DNA of 64,000 nt from Mariniflexile gromovii. Lineage in GTDB: Bacteria > Bacteroidota > Bacteroidia > Flavobacteriales > Flavobacteriaceae. A program made the translations under genes and the position numbers. Below the pieces are notes generated by a model. The model had not been told where the DNA came from. It ran no database searches and saw nothing but the letters and a program-made list of their open reading frames with translations. The stretch is from the NCBI RefSeq assembly GCF_017814435.1, contig NZ_JAGJCB010000013.1, positions 1 to 64,000 on the forward strand, read 5' to 3'. Shown piece by piece: positions 27,912 through 36,619 of this stretch (position 1 is its first letter; the number at the start of each line of letters is the position of its first letter).

Positions 27912-28568
27912 ATGAAGAAGAAGATAAGTATGGTGGCACTAACATTAGCGTTGGTGCTGCCTAACTTTATTAACGCGCAAGACAGTAATTTTGGAAATTG
28001 GCTCATATACATTGGAAATAAACAAGTAAATTCTAAATGGAATATTCACAATGAAATCCAATACCGAAATTATAATGCTATTGGCGATTTAGAACAATTG
28101 CTATTAAGAACCGGTTTGGGTTATACCTTTAATGAAGGTAAAAACAATGTTTTATTGGGTTACGGTTATATACTATCCGAAAATTACATAGGAGATACCG
28201 ACGATAAAACAAGTGTAAACGAGCATCGAATTTTTCAGCAATTTACATCTAAACAAACGATTGGAAGCGTTACATTAAACCATCGTTACCGTTTTGAGCA
28301 ACGTTTTGTTGAAGATGATTTTAAAATGCGCTTTCGTTACTTTTTAGGATTGAATGTCCCTTTTACAGAAACTGGAAAATGTTATTTTTCAGCATATAAT
28401 GAACTATTTATAAATACTGAAAGCGCTGTTTTCGATAGAAATAGGGTTTTTGGTGGTGTTGGTTATCATTTAAATAAAAATATTAAACTAGAGGCAGGTT
28501 ACATGAACCAGTTTTTTGAAACCTCGGGCAGAGATCAATTCAATTTAATTGCTTTTGTAAATTTCTAA
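27912..28568 (+). CDS. DUF2490 outer-membrane protein
   Basis: A 218-aa protein. The ATG at 27912 is chosen over 27888 because it opens directly with a Sec signal peptide (MKKKISMVALTLALVLPNFINAQ). The rest is a barrel-like beta pattern (NEIQYRNYNAIGDLEQLLLRTGLGYTF is one such hairpin region, in shorter pieces HNEIQYRNY and LLRTGLGY) typical of DUF2490 proteins, ending in an aromatic residue (FVNF). Function unknown; it probably lies in the outer membrane. Its place between carbonic anhydrase and SulP 2 suggests a part in anion entry. Confidence 0.8.
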   Translation: MKKKISMVALTLALVLPNFINAQDSNFGNWLIYIGNKQVNSKWNIHNEIQYRNYNAIGDLEQLLLRTGLGYTFNEGKNNVLLGYGYILSENYIGDTDDKTSVNEHRIFQQFTSKQTIGSVTLNHRYRFEQRFVEDDFKMRFRYFLGLNVPFTETGKCYFSAYNELFINTESAVFDRNRVFGGVGYHLNKNIKLEAGYMNQFFETSGRDQFNLIAFVNF

Positions 28569-28667
28569 AGGCAATCCGTTTTAAAAAGACGCCAACACTT
28601 TTTTATATAATAGTTTCTTTCTTGATTTTAAATAATTAACTTTAGAAATCTTAATACTAAACTATAT

Positions 28668-30521
28668 ATGAAAAACCTGTTTTCAAATTTAAAAGGAGAT
28701 GCCTTTGGAGGTATTACCGCTGGTATTGTTGCATTACCATTAGCTTTAGCATTCGGGGTTTCATCTGGTCTGGGTCCAAGTGCTGGACTGTATGGTGCCA
28801 TTTTTCTAAGTTTCTTTGCTGCCCTTTTTGGCGGAACCAACACACAAATTTCAGGTCCAACAGCACCTATGACAGCCGTTAGTATGGTTGTTATCGCAGG
28901 AATTATAGCCGTAAACGATGGCGATGTTGAAAAAGCACTTCCTGCTATACTTACCGTATTCTTATTATCTGGTTTAATGCAAATTGGACTAGGCCTTTTA
29001 GGGCTTGGTAAATACATAAAATACATTCCTTATCCTGTGGTTTCTGGTTTTATGACGGCCATAGGGGTTATTATTCTAATCACACAAATTTTACCTTCCA
29101 TTGGATATTATCCAAAGGAAGATATGGAATATGTAAACACGTTTAAACCACAAGCCGAAGAATTAATTCTTGAAAACATTTTAAAAGAAGAAGCAGGCGA
29201 AGGCATTTTAGTGTTAGAAAACTTTAAAGAAACGGTAACAAGAGCAGAAAATATTACCGAAAATGATATTTTAAAAGAATCTAAAACACTTGCAAAAAAT
29301 GATGCTTCTGGGGTTTTAGGTACCATAAAAAGTTTGCCCAGAGCCCTTCAAAGTATTAACTGGTTAGAATTAATTTTAGCCCTTTCAACCATTTTCATCA
29401 TATATGGTTTTAAACGCATCACAATAAAAATACCTAGCACTTTAGTTGCTTTGGTGGTTGTATCCGGTGCTACCATCGCTTTTGGACTGAATTATAGACC
29501 CATTGAAGAAATTCCTAGTGGTATACCCATTCCACATTTAGAAGTTTTTACTGGTTTTAGTATTGCTAGCATAACACCTTATGTTTTTACAGCGTTAACG
29601 TTGGCATTATTAGGCGCTATCGATTCTTTATTAACAAGTGTTGTAGCCGATAATATGACTAAAACAAAACACAAACCAAACAAAGAGTTAATTGGTCAAG
29701 GTATAGGTAACAGTATTGGCGCTCTTTTTGGCGGTATTCCTGGTGCAGGTGCGACTATTAGAACTGTTGTAAATATCAATTCGGGTGGAAAAACAAAACT
29801 TTCTGGTATGATAGCAGGTATCATGCTACTTATTATCTTGTTAGGCCTTGGCCCTATTGCATCAAGAATCCCAGCTGCGGTTTTAGCTGGTATATTAATT
29901 ACCGTTGGGATTGGAGTTATGGACTATAAAGGACTTAAAGCCATACCAAGTTTACCAAAAGATGCTAAAATTGGGCCACTTAAAGTAAGTTCAGAAGTTA
30001 TTATTATGCTTGTGGTTTTACTACTTTCTACTTTTTGGAATTTAGTTTATGCCGTAGGAATCGGGCTTATAATTGCATCTTTAATGTTTATGAAAAAAAT
30101 TGGCGATTTAACTGCTGAACGTTCTGATGTTAAATCTTTAAAGGAAGAAGCTTGGGCTGATGAACTTGGTTTCCCTGAACAATTGAAGGAAAAAGTATTT
30201 ATTAAGCATATTAAAGGCCCTTTGTTTTTTGGCTCAACAAACGAATTTCAAAGTTTGGCAGCTCAAATTCCAAGTTCTGCCTCCATGGTTATTATTCGTT
30301 TGGACCGTATGCAGTATATGGATCAATCAGGCTTGTACGCCATGGAAGATGTGCTTCAAGAACTAAACAAAAACAAGATCACCGCTTTATTTGTTGATTT
30401 ATTGGATCAACCAAAATACATGATGGAACGTATTGACATTATTCCAGATTTAATGCCAAGAGAGCATATTTTTGAAACCTTTAATGAGTGTATCAACTGG
30501 ATAAAAACCCAAAAAAGTTAA
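28668..30521 (+). CDS. SulP family anion transporter 2 with STAS domain
   Basis: A 617-aa transporter. The membrane core begins GDAFGGITAGIVALPLALAFG and includes SGPTAPMTAVSMV. A charged insert of about 70 residues (around 160-225, with EEAGEGILVLENF and TRAENITENDIL) interrupts the membrane part and is absent from SulP 1. The C-terminus is a full STAS domain (SASMVIIRLDRMQYMDQSGLYAMEDVL). The core and STAS resemble bicarbonate-type SulP transporters that go with carbonic anhydrase. Last gene of the cluster, ended by an unusual terminator with a repeat in its loop. Confidence 0.93.
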   Translation: MKNLFSNLKGDAFGGITAGIVALPLALAFGVSSGLGPSAGLYGAIFLSFFAALFGGTNTQISGPTAPMTAVSMVVIAGIIAVNDGDVEKALPAILTVFLLSGLMQIGLGLLGLGKYIKYIPYPVVSGFMTAIGVIILITQILPSIGYYPKEDMEYVNTFKPQAEELILENILKEEAGEGILVLENFKETVTRAENITENDILKESKTLAKNDASGVLGTIKSLPRALQSINWLELILALSTIFIIYGFKRITIKIPSTLVALVVVSGATIAFGLNYRPIEEIPSGIPIPHLEVFTGFSIASITPYVFTALTLALLGAIDSLLTSVVADNMTKTKHKPNKELIGQGIGNSIGALFGGIPGAGATIRTVVNINSGGKTKLSGMIAGIMLLIILLGLGPIASRIPAAVLAGILITVGIGVMDYKGLKAIPSLPKDAKIGPLKVSSEVIIMLVVLLLSTFWNLVYAVGIGLIIASLMFMKKIGDLTAERSDVKSLKEEAWADELGFPEQLKEKVFIKHIKGPLFFGSTNEFQSLAAQIPSSASMVIIRLDRMQYMDQSGLYAMEDVLQELNKNKITALFVDLLDQPKYMMERIDIIPDLMPREHIFETFNECINWIKTQKS

Positions 30522-30530
30522 AAGCATAAA

Positions 30531-30670
30531 AGAGGCTGTCTGAAAAGTATCAACAAGTGTCATTCTGAATTCATTTCAGAATCTTAACTTTTTGATAATC
30601 AATATTTATTAGAAACTGAAACAAGTTCAGTTTGACAATATATAGACATTTCAGACAGTCTCTTTTTTTT
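30531..30670 (+). terminator. Terminator with REP-like element in its loop
   Basis: Arms AGAGGCTGTCTGAAA (30531-30545) and TTTCAGACAGTCTCT (30649-30663) pair over 15 positions including one G-U, and eight T follow. The loop is about 100 nt and contains a second, complete palindrome (30558-30637). This looks like an ordinary terminator into whose loop a mobile palindrome was inserted. Confidence 0.75.
30558..30637. repeat. REP-like palindrome B
   Basis: The 27-nt arms (30558-30584 and 30611-30637) match at about 20 of 27 positions after complementing; left begins TGTCATTCTGAA, right ends TTCAGTTTGACA. The inter-arm segment carries GATAATCAATAT (30594-30605), exactly as in palindrome A. A half-copy with the sequence CTGAAACAAGTTCAGTATGACA occurs near 55501. 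Confidence 0.75.
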
Positions 30671-30720
30671 ATGTTTTATAATTAAGTCCTTTGTCTCAAC
30701 TCTAAAATCTATTGTCTTTT

Positions 30721-31728
30721 TTATTGTGCATCACGTATAAATTCTTCGCACTTTTCAACCATGTTTTTACTACCGCATATAAAAGGTACACGTTGGTGCA
30801 ACTCGGTTGGTTTAATATCCAAAATTCTGGTAAAACCATCACTGGCTTTTCCGTTAGCTTGTTCTGCTAAAAACGCCATAGGGTTGCATTCGTACAACAG
30901 GCGAAGCTTACCATTTGAAGTTAAAGAATTTTTAGGATACAAGTAAATACCGCCTTTTATCATATTTCTATGAAAATCAGAAACCAAAGACCCAATATAT
31001 CTAGAAGTATACGGTCTATCGCCTTCTTCCTTTTGGCAATATTTAATATAATTTTTAACCCCTTGCGGAAAATGAATATAATTCCCTTCGTTCACAGAGT
31101 AAATATGTCCGTCTTCTGGAAACTGCATATTGGGGTGCGATAAATAAAACGACCCAATGGCAGGATTTAAAGTAAATCCATTAACACCTGCTCCTGTAGT
31201 ATAAACCAGCATGGTAGAGGTGCCATAAACCACATAACCTGCTGCCACTTGTTGACTCCCTTTTTGCAGAAAATCATCAATAGTTACAGGTGTTCCTACA
31301 GGTGTAATACGTCTGTAAATTGAAAAAATAGTACCAACAGATACATTTACATCAATATTAGAAGAACCATCTAATGGGTCTATTAATACAACATATTTGT
31401 TTTGATGATTTTCATCTTGACTATTAATGGCAATAAAATCGTCTTCTTCTTCACTGGCAATACCACAAACTATGTTTCTATTGGTAAGGGTTTGAATAAA
31501 CTTTTCATTAGCATATACATCAAGTTTTTGTTGGTCTTCACCCTGTATATTGGTGTCGCCGGCAGCTCCAATAATATCTACTAAACCTGCTTTATTAACT
31601 TCATGGTTTACTACTTTTGCGGCTAGCCTAATGGAGTTTATAAGGCTAGATAATTCCCCTGAAGAATATTTAAAAGCAGCTTGATTTTCAATGATAAATT
31701 CTCCTAAAGTTTGCATTTTTTGAGCCAT
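30721..31728 (-). CDS. fbp: Fructose-1,6-bisphosphatase, class I
   Basis: A 335-aa gluconeogenic phosphatase converting fructose-1,6-bisphosphate to fructose-6-phosphate. Metal and substrate motifs of class I are visible: the acidic IASEEEDDF segment, [22 protein letters not shown], and [22 protein letters not shown]; the C-terminal [18 protein letters not shown] is typical. Length is normal. It is monocistronic and divergent from the GNAT gene. Confidence 0.97.
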   Translation of the reverse strand: MAQKMQTLGEFIIENQAAFKYSSGELSSLINSIRLAAKVVNHEVNKAGLVDIIGAAGDTNIQGEDQQKLDVYANEKFIQTLTNRNIVCGIASEEEDDFIAINSQDENHQNKYVVLIDPLDGSSNIDVNVSVGTIFSIYRRITPVGTPVTIDDFLQKGSQQVAAGYVVYGTSTMLVYTTGAGVNGFTLNPAIGSFYLSHPNMQFPEDGHIYSVNEGNYIHFPQGVKNYIKYCQKEEGDRPYTSRYIGSLVSDFHRNMIKGGIYLYPKNSLTSNGKLRLLYECNPMAFLAEQANGKASDGFTRILDIKPTELHQRVPFICGSKNMVEKCEEFIRDAQ

Positions 31729-31801
31729 ACATTTGCTTTTTAGTACTACAAATATCTACTATTTTTTAATCAACTACAACGTTTTCGTCAAAGATTAACC
31801 T

Positions 31802-31830
31802 TTGAAATAGTCAACTTTAAGTTATCTTTG
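31802..31830 (+). promoter_or_regulatory. Promoter of the GNAT-lysC region
   Basis: TTG (31802-31804), an 18-bp spacer and TATCTTTG (31823-31830) match the Bacteroidetes promoter consensus closely. It lies 18 bp upstream of the GNAT start codon. Confidence 0.75.
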
Positions 31831-31848
31831 AAATAATTAAAAAATATT

Positions 31849-32328
31849 ATGAGTTTCACAATTAGAAGAGCTAAAAAAGAGGATATGCCACAAGTTTTGG
31901 CACTTATAAATCAATTGGCACATTTTGAAAATGAACCTGATGCTGTTGAAGTTACCTTGAAAGATTTAGAAAATGACGGTTTTAATGAATCGCCAGCTTT
32001 TTTTTGTTTTGTTGCCGAAATCAACTCGAAAATAGAAGGTATTGCTTTAGGTTATAACCGCTATTCTACATGGAAAGGAAAAGCAATTCATTTAGAAGAT
32101 TTAATAGTAAATGAAACCATGCGAGGCACTGGTTTAGGAACTGCATTACTAGATGAAGTAGTTAAATACGGATATCAATTAGGTGTTAAACGTATTAATT
32201 GGGAAGTGCTTGATTGGAATGAGCCTGCTATTAATTTTTATAAACAGAAAGGAGCTACCATAAAAGAAGAGTGGCGTGTTGTGCACATGGACGAACAAAG
32301 CATAAAAAATTATATTTCTAATATTTAG
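31849..32328 (+). CDS. GNAT family N-acetyltransferase
   Basis: A 159-aa acetyltransferase of the GCN5-related fold. The strand-helix start TIRRAKKEDMPQVLALINQLAHFE, the acetyl-CoA site MRGTGLGTALLDEVVKYG (pattern R/Q-x-x-G-x-G/A) and the C-terminal WNEPAINFYKQKGA are typical of the diamine/small-molecule subgroup. Substrate cannot be named from sequence. A 56-bp tandem repeat begins directly after its stop codon, before lysC. Confidence 0.9.
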   Translation: MSFTIRRAKKEDMPQVLALINQLAHFENEPDAVEVTLKDLENDGFNESPAFFCFVAEINSKIEGIALGYNRYSTWKGKAIHLEDLIVNETMRGTGLGTALLDEVVKYGYQLGVKRINWEVLDWNEPAINFYKQKGATIKEEWRVVHMDEQSIKNYISNI

Positions 32329-32384
32329 TTTCAAAGTTTCAAAGCTTCAAAGTTTCAGAGCTTCAAAGTTTCAGAGCTTCAGAG
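32329..32384. repeat. 8-bp tandem repeat, seven units
   Basis: Seven uninterrupted units of YTTCARAG (TTTCAAAG, TTTCAAAG, CTTCAAAG, TTTCAGAG, CTTCAAAG, TTTCAGAG, CTTCAGAG) start at the base after the GNAT stop. Variation is limited to positions 1 and 6 of the unit, pointing to unit-wise duplication. The stretch is non-coding. Confidence 0.9.
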
Positions 32385-32422
32385 TTGAAAATAATATGTT
32401 TACTTAACAACTAACCAAAAAA

Positions 32423-33673
32423 ATGCAAGTATATAAATTTGGTGGCGCATCGGTTAAAGACGCCAGCGGTGTAAAAAACGTGGCGGCATTACTTCAAAAA
32501 GTAGGTCATAAAAACACCTTAATAGTAGTTTCCGCAATGGGAAAAACAACCAATGCTTTAGAACTTGTAATTAAAAATTATTTTGAGAATAAAACCGAAT
32601 TACAAAGTTCGCTTCAAGAAGTAAAGAAATACCATAATGAAATTCTCTTAGATTTATTTGAAAATGAAAACCACATAGTGTACAAAAAAGTAGCATTGTT
32701 TTTTGATGAATTAAACAACTTTTTTAACACAAACAAATCGCCCGATTATAACTTTGTTTACGATCAAATTATCGGCTATGGCGAATTGATTTCAACAGTA
32801 ATTATTAGTGAATATTTGAATTTTATTGGGTTAAAGAATAATTGGATAGACGTTCGTGAGCATATTAAAACCGATACTTATTACCGAAGTGCCAATATCA
32901 ATTGGGAGGAAACCCAACAACGTATTTCAACAAATTTCAACAAAACCGTTTTAAATATTACCCAAGGGTTTTTAGGAAGCGACCCTAATAATTTTACCAC
33001 CACACTTGGTAGAGAAGGAAGCGATTATACCGCAGCTATTTACGCCTATTGCTTAAATGCCGATAGCGTAACTATTTGGAAAGATGTGCCAGGGGTTTTA
33101 AATGCAGACCCACGCTATTTTGAAAATGCTCAATTGCTAAATAAAATAAGCTACCGCGAAGCCATTGAGCTGGCTTTTTATGGGGCTTCGGTAATCCACC
33201 CAAAAACCTTGCAACCTCTTCAGGGTAAAGAAATTCCGTTGTATGTAAAGTCATTTTTAAACCCTGAAGCACCGGGAACACGTATAGGAAAAAACATTAC
33301 ACTAGAGCCCATGGTGCCTTGTTTCATCGTTAAAAAAAATCAAGTTTTAATTTCATTATCCTCTTTGGATTTTTCATATATCGTAGAAGAAAACATTAGC
33401 GAAATATTTAATTTACTACATTTATATAAAATGAAGGTAGATGTAATTCAAAATTCGGCCATTAGTTTTTCGGTTTGTGTAGATAATATTTATGATAATC
33501 TTGACAAGTTATTACACCATTTAAAAGCAAAATTTAAAGTAACTTGCCATGAAAATGTGTCTCTTTACACCATAAGGCATTACAACCAAAACGCAATAAA
33601 CCAAATTGAAGAAGGTAAAACCGTGTTATTAAAACAATTAACACAAGAAACTGTTCAAGTAGTAAGTAAATAA
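32423..33673 (+). CDS. lysC: Aspartate kinase
   Basis: A 416-aa monofunctional aspartokinase making aspartyl phosphate for the lysine, threonine and methionine branches. The signature KFGGASV is at residues 5-11; the TTLGREGSDYTAAI block and WKDVPGVLNADPR complete the kinase fold. The C-terminal quarter is ACT-like (FSYIVEENISEIFNLL, VDVIQNSAISFSVCVDN), which would give feedback control by an end-product amino acid. It is followed after 22 bp by olsF in the same direction. The symbol is used for the activity; paralogues fused to homoserine dehydrogenase may exist elsewhere. Confidence 0.93.
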   Translation: MQVYKFGGASVKDASGVKNVAALLQKVGHKNTLIVVSAMGKTTNALELVIKNYFENKTELQSSLQEVKKYHNEILLDLFENENHIVYKKVALFFDELNNFFNTNKSPDYNFVYDQIIGYGELISTVIISEYLNFIGLKNNWIDVREHIKTDTYYRSANINWEETQQRISTNFNKTVLNITQGFLGSDPNNFTTTLGREGSDYTAAIYAYCLNADSVTIWKDVPGVLNADPRYFENAQLLNKISYREAIELAFYGASVIHPKTLQPLQGKEIPLYVKSFLNPEAPGTRIGKNITLEPMVPCFIVKKNQVLISLSSLDFSYIVEENISEIFNLLHLYKMKVDVIQNSAISFSVCVDNIYDNLDKLLHHLKAKFKVTCHENVSLYTIRHYNQNAINQIEEGKTVLLKQLTQETVQVVSK

Positions 33674-33695
33674 ACAATTTAGTACATTTACAGTC

Positions 33696-35525
33696 ATGAC
33701 CAAACAACAAGATTCAGGATTAGTCTCAGCTAAAGAAGTGGCTAAAGTAATAAACGTGGACAACTATGGCTTTATAGGAACGTTTATTGGCTGGTTACTT
33801 ATGAAAGTGTTAAAAATATCTACTTTAAATAGATTTTACAACCGCAACAAACACCTAGAAGGCGTAGAATTTTTAGATAAAATTTTAGACGAATTTCAAA
33901 TTAAATTCGAAATTCCGGAAGAAGATTTAAAACGACTCCCCAAAGATGGTGCTTATATTACCGTGTCTAACCATCCGCTAGGTGGTATAGATGGTATTTT
34001 ACTATTGAAATTAATGTTGGAACAACGAAACGATTTTAAAATAATTGCCAACTTTTTATTGCACCGCATCGAGCCAATGGCACCTTACATTATGCCGGTA
34101 AACCCGTTTGAAGATAGAAAAGATGTTAAATCTAGCCTTGTGGGATTTAAAAACTCCATTCTTCATTTACGGGAAGGACGCCCATTAGGTATTTTTCCAG
34201 CAGGTGAAGTTTCAACTTATAGAGATGGAAAATTAGTGGTAGATAGACCTTGGGAAGAAGCCGCCATAAAATTGGTGAAAAAAGCAGAAGTACCCGTAGT
34301 TCCTATCTACTTTCACGCTAAAAACAGCCGCTTGTTTTATAAACTTTCAAAAATTAGCGATACCCTACGAACCGCAAAATTACCATCGGAATTGTTAACC
34401 CAAAAACGCCGTACCATAAAAGTGCGTATTGGAAAACCCATTTCGGTTGAAGACCAAAAAGAACACGCATCGCTTGAAGAATTTTCAGAATTTTTAAGGC
34501 GAAAAACATACATGCTATCAAATGCCTTTGAAGAAAAATCGAAAATATTAGATAACATCCAATCTACTTTAAAAACACCCAAAGCACCAAAGCGTATTGT
34601 AACACCTGTAGATTCGGCGTTAATGATTAGTGAGGTAGAAGCTTTGCGTAAAGACGATTCTAGGCTGTTGCAGAGTAAAAATTACGAAGTGTTTTTGGCG
34701 GAGGCATCTAAAGTACCCAATATTTTACGGGAAATTGGACGTTTACGCGAAATCACTTTTAGGGAAGTTGGAGAAGGTACCAATGAAGCTATTGATTTGG
34801 ATGCTTTTGACAATTATTACCACCATATGTTTTTATGGGATAACGAGCAAAACCTGTTAGCTGGTGCTTATAGAATGGGCTTGGGTTCTAAAATTTTTGC
34901 CGAATATGGCATCAATGGTTTTTATTTACAAGATCTTTTTAGGTTTGAACCCGAATTACATAAAATGATGAGCCAGTCTATAGAAATGGGGCGCGCATTC
35001 ATTATTAAAGAATACCAACAAAAACCAATGCCTTTATTTTTACTTTGGAAAGGCATTGTTCACACTACATTACGTTACCCAGAACATAAGTTTTTAATTG
35101 GTGGTGTAAGCATCAGCAATCAGTTTTCAAACTTCTCAAAATCGTTGATGATTGAGTTTATGAAATCGCATTACTACGACCCGTATTTGGCACAGTATGT
35201 ACACCCCAAAAAAGAATTTAAAGTGAAACTTAAGGACGCCGATAAAGATTTCGTTTTTGATGAAACCGAGGCCGACTTAAATAAGTTTGATAAAATAATT
35301 GATGAAATTGAACCAGGAGCATTACGCTTGCCTGTACTTCTAAAAAAATACATCAAACAAAATGCACGTCTTATGGCTTTTAATGTAGACCCGTTGTTCA
35401 ACAATTCGGTTGATGGCTTGATGTATATTAAAATTGCTGACTTGCCAGAAAGCACTGTTCGGCCAGTAATGGAAGAATTTCAGGCAGAATTGGAGCGTAA
35501 GTTGATGGAGAATAATGGAGATTAA
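33696..35525 (+). CDS. olsF: Bifunctional aminolipid acyltransferase (OlsF type)
   Basis: A 609-aa fusion. The N-terminal half is a PlsC-like acyltransferase with the H-x4-D motif in SNHPLGGIDGIL (about residues 90-101) and the EG-type site IFPAGEVSTYRDGK. The C-terminal half (from about residue 310) is an OlsB-like N-acyltransferase of the GNAT-related fold (LREITFREVGEGTNEAIDLD, FDNYYHHMFLWD, ELHKMMSQSIEMGRAFI). OlsF proteins of Serratia and Flavobacterium make ornithine lipids; Bacteroides uses related enzymes for glycine lipids, so the amino acid head group is uncertain here. It acts at the inner membrane. Confidence 0.88.
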   Translation: MTKQQDSGLVSAKEVAKVINVDNYGFIGTFIGWLLMKVLKISTLNRFYNRNKHLEGVEFLDKILDEFQIKFEIPEEDLKRLPKDGAYITVSNHPLGGIDGILLLKLMLEQRNDFKIIANFLLHRIEPMAPYIMPVNPFEDRKDVKSSLVGFKNSILHLREGRPLGIFPAGEVSTYRDGKLVVDRPWEEAAIKLVKKAEVPVVPIYFHAKNSRLFYKLSKISDTLRTAKLPSELLTQKRRTIKVRIGKPISVEDQKEHASLEEFSEFLRRKTYMLSNAFEEKSKILDNIQSTLKTPKAPKRIVTPVDSALMISEVEALRKDDSRLLQSKNYEVFLAEASKVPNILREIGRLREITFREVGEGTNEAIDLDAFDNYYHHMFLWDNEQNLLAGAYRMGLGSKIFAEYGINGFYLQDLFRFEPELHKMMSQSIEMGRAFIIKEYQQKPMPLFLLWKGIVHTTLRYPEHKFLIGGVSISNQFSNFSKSLMIEFMKSHYYDPYLAQYVHPKKEFKVKLKDADKDFVFDETEADLNKFDKIIDEIEPGALRLPVLLKKYIKQNARLMAFNVDPLFNNSVDGLMYIKIADLPESTVRPVMEEFQAELERKLMENNGD

Positions 35526-35631
35526 CGTCATTACGAGGGAAGTATGACCGAAGTAATCTCTCCAATTAAATTTCAATATACTTTAGATAACCAATAAACA
35601 GATTGCTTTGTCATTTTCTACAGCAATGACG
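35526..35631. repeat. REP-like palindrome C
   Basis: Left arm 35526-35560 (starts CGTCATTACGAGGGAAGTAT) and right arm 35600-35631 (ends CTACAGCAATGACG) are imperfect inverse copies with small gaps. Between them lies GATAACCAATAA (35586-35597), one base off the core of palindromes A and B at both variable positions. Remnants of this arm family occur at 41921-41947 and 55365-55399. It starts directly after the olsF stop. Confidence 0.75.
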
Positions 35632-35652
35632 CAAAAAGCCTATTTCAATAAA

Positions 35653-35692
35653 GGTAATGTTTTACCATACATTAGTTACGGGAAATCCGTAA
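35653..35692. promoter_or_regulatory. Two short perfect palindromes
   Basis: GGTAA-TGTT-TTACC (35653-35666) and TTACGG-GAAAT-CCGTAA (35676-35692) lie 9 bp apart in the 548-bp gap between olsF and the barrel gene. The second has the form of a dimeric regulator site. A run of 14 or more T and a spaced TATTTG-like element follow near 35740-35760. No gene is visible in the gap. Confidence 0.35.
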
Positions 35693-35893
35693 AACGAAAA
35701 TTCTTAAAAAAAATGTGAGAAAAACTTGTGTAATATGTTTTTTTTTTTTTTCATATTTGTATTGTCCAAAAGCTTATTCTTTGTTTAGTCTATGCAAAAA
35801 AGATGTTGAGGGCATTAAAGAGTACTTTTTAACTAGCGCTAGTTTTTTTATTTACTCCCTAAGTAATATTTAGCAGCGTAATAATACAGTTTT

Positions 35894-35964
35894 TAGACGG
35901 CTGTATGTATTTATAGACTAACCATAGACCCAACCATATAGACCATTTTATAGACTGCATAGAC
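35894..35964 (+). promoter_or_regulatory. Array of six TAGAC motifs
   Basis: TAGAC starts at 35894, 35914, 35925, 35939, 35951 and 35960, with spacings of 20, 11, 14, 12 and 9 bp, mostly near one helical turn; an inverted copy (GTCTA) lies at about 35788. The longer context ATAGACY is often kept. It sits 110 bp upstream of the barrel gene start and may be a cooperative binding site for a regulator. Confidence 0.4.
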
Positions 35965-36073
35965 AAAAAAACGTGTATGTTAATTGTATGCAGTAAACAT
36001 TATAAACTTAATGCCAATAAGCATTAAACCAAATAATTATTGCAAATTTTTAACCTATTTAATATTAACACAA

Positions 36074-36604
36074 ATGAAAACATTAACATTATTTTTCTTA
36101 ATTGTATTTACAACCGTATTGACTGTTAACGCCCAAATAACCGAAGGTAATTGGATGGTTGGAGGAACCGGAAATTTTTATAGCTCTCAACTTAAAGATA
36201 ATAATATGACCAGTAATGGAATAGGATTAGAGTTAAGACCAAATTTAGGCTTTTTTATTATAGATAAGTTTGCATTGGGCGTTACACCTCTTTTTGTTTA
36301 TACTAAAGCACAAGATGGCAATTCGGCAATAAGTTATGGTATTGGACCATATGTTAGATATTATTTTTTAAAACCTGAAAATAGAGTAAATGTGTTAACA
36401 CATGTTGGATATACTTTTTACGGAAACGATAATTCTAATGAAAAGAACACTGCTTTAGATTTCAAAGCTGGTCCAGTATTGTTTTTTAACAGTAGCGTTG
36501 CTCTAGAAATGACATTGAATTATAACTTAAACAAATTTGCTACCTCAACAAAGTATAACATTTTTAGTCTAGGATTAGGTTTTCAAATTCATTTAGAAAA
36601 ATAG
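36074..36604 (+). CDS. Outer-membrane beta-barrel protein
   Basis: A 176-aa protein. The ATG at 36074 is chosen over the longer frame from 35984 because it starts a clean signal peptide (MKTLTLFFLIVFTTVLTVNAQ region). The rest is a small eight-stranded barrel pattern (NWMVGGTGNFYSSQL, LRPNLGFFIIDKFALGVTP, YGIGPYVRYYF, FSLGLGFQIHLEK). Similar proteins are annotated as OmpW/OprF-like 'outer membrane beta-barrel' in Flavobacteriaceae. The T9SS gene follows after 15 bp, so the two are co-transcribed under the TAGAC-rich leader. Confidence 0.82.
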   Translation: MKTLTLFFLIVFTTVLTVNAQITEGNWMVGGTGNFYSSQLKDNNMTSNGIGLELRPNLGFFIIDKFALGVTPLFVYTKAQDGNSAISYGIGPYVRYYFLKPENRVNVLTHVGYTFYGNDNSNEKNTALDFKAGPVLFFNSSVALEMTLNYNLNKFATSTKYNIFSLGLGFQIHLEK

Positions 36605-36619
36605 CAAAAATTATTAATC

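Noticed and set aside
32329-32384. CRISPR or a coding repeat from the 8-bp array
   Set aside because: Units are directly adjacent with no spacers, and the region begins after a stop codon without an open frame.
35894-35964. CRISPR-like array from the TAGAC repeats
   Set aside because: Units are 5 bp with irregular spacing, there are no 24-40-bp repeats and no cas genes in the window.
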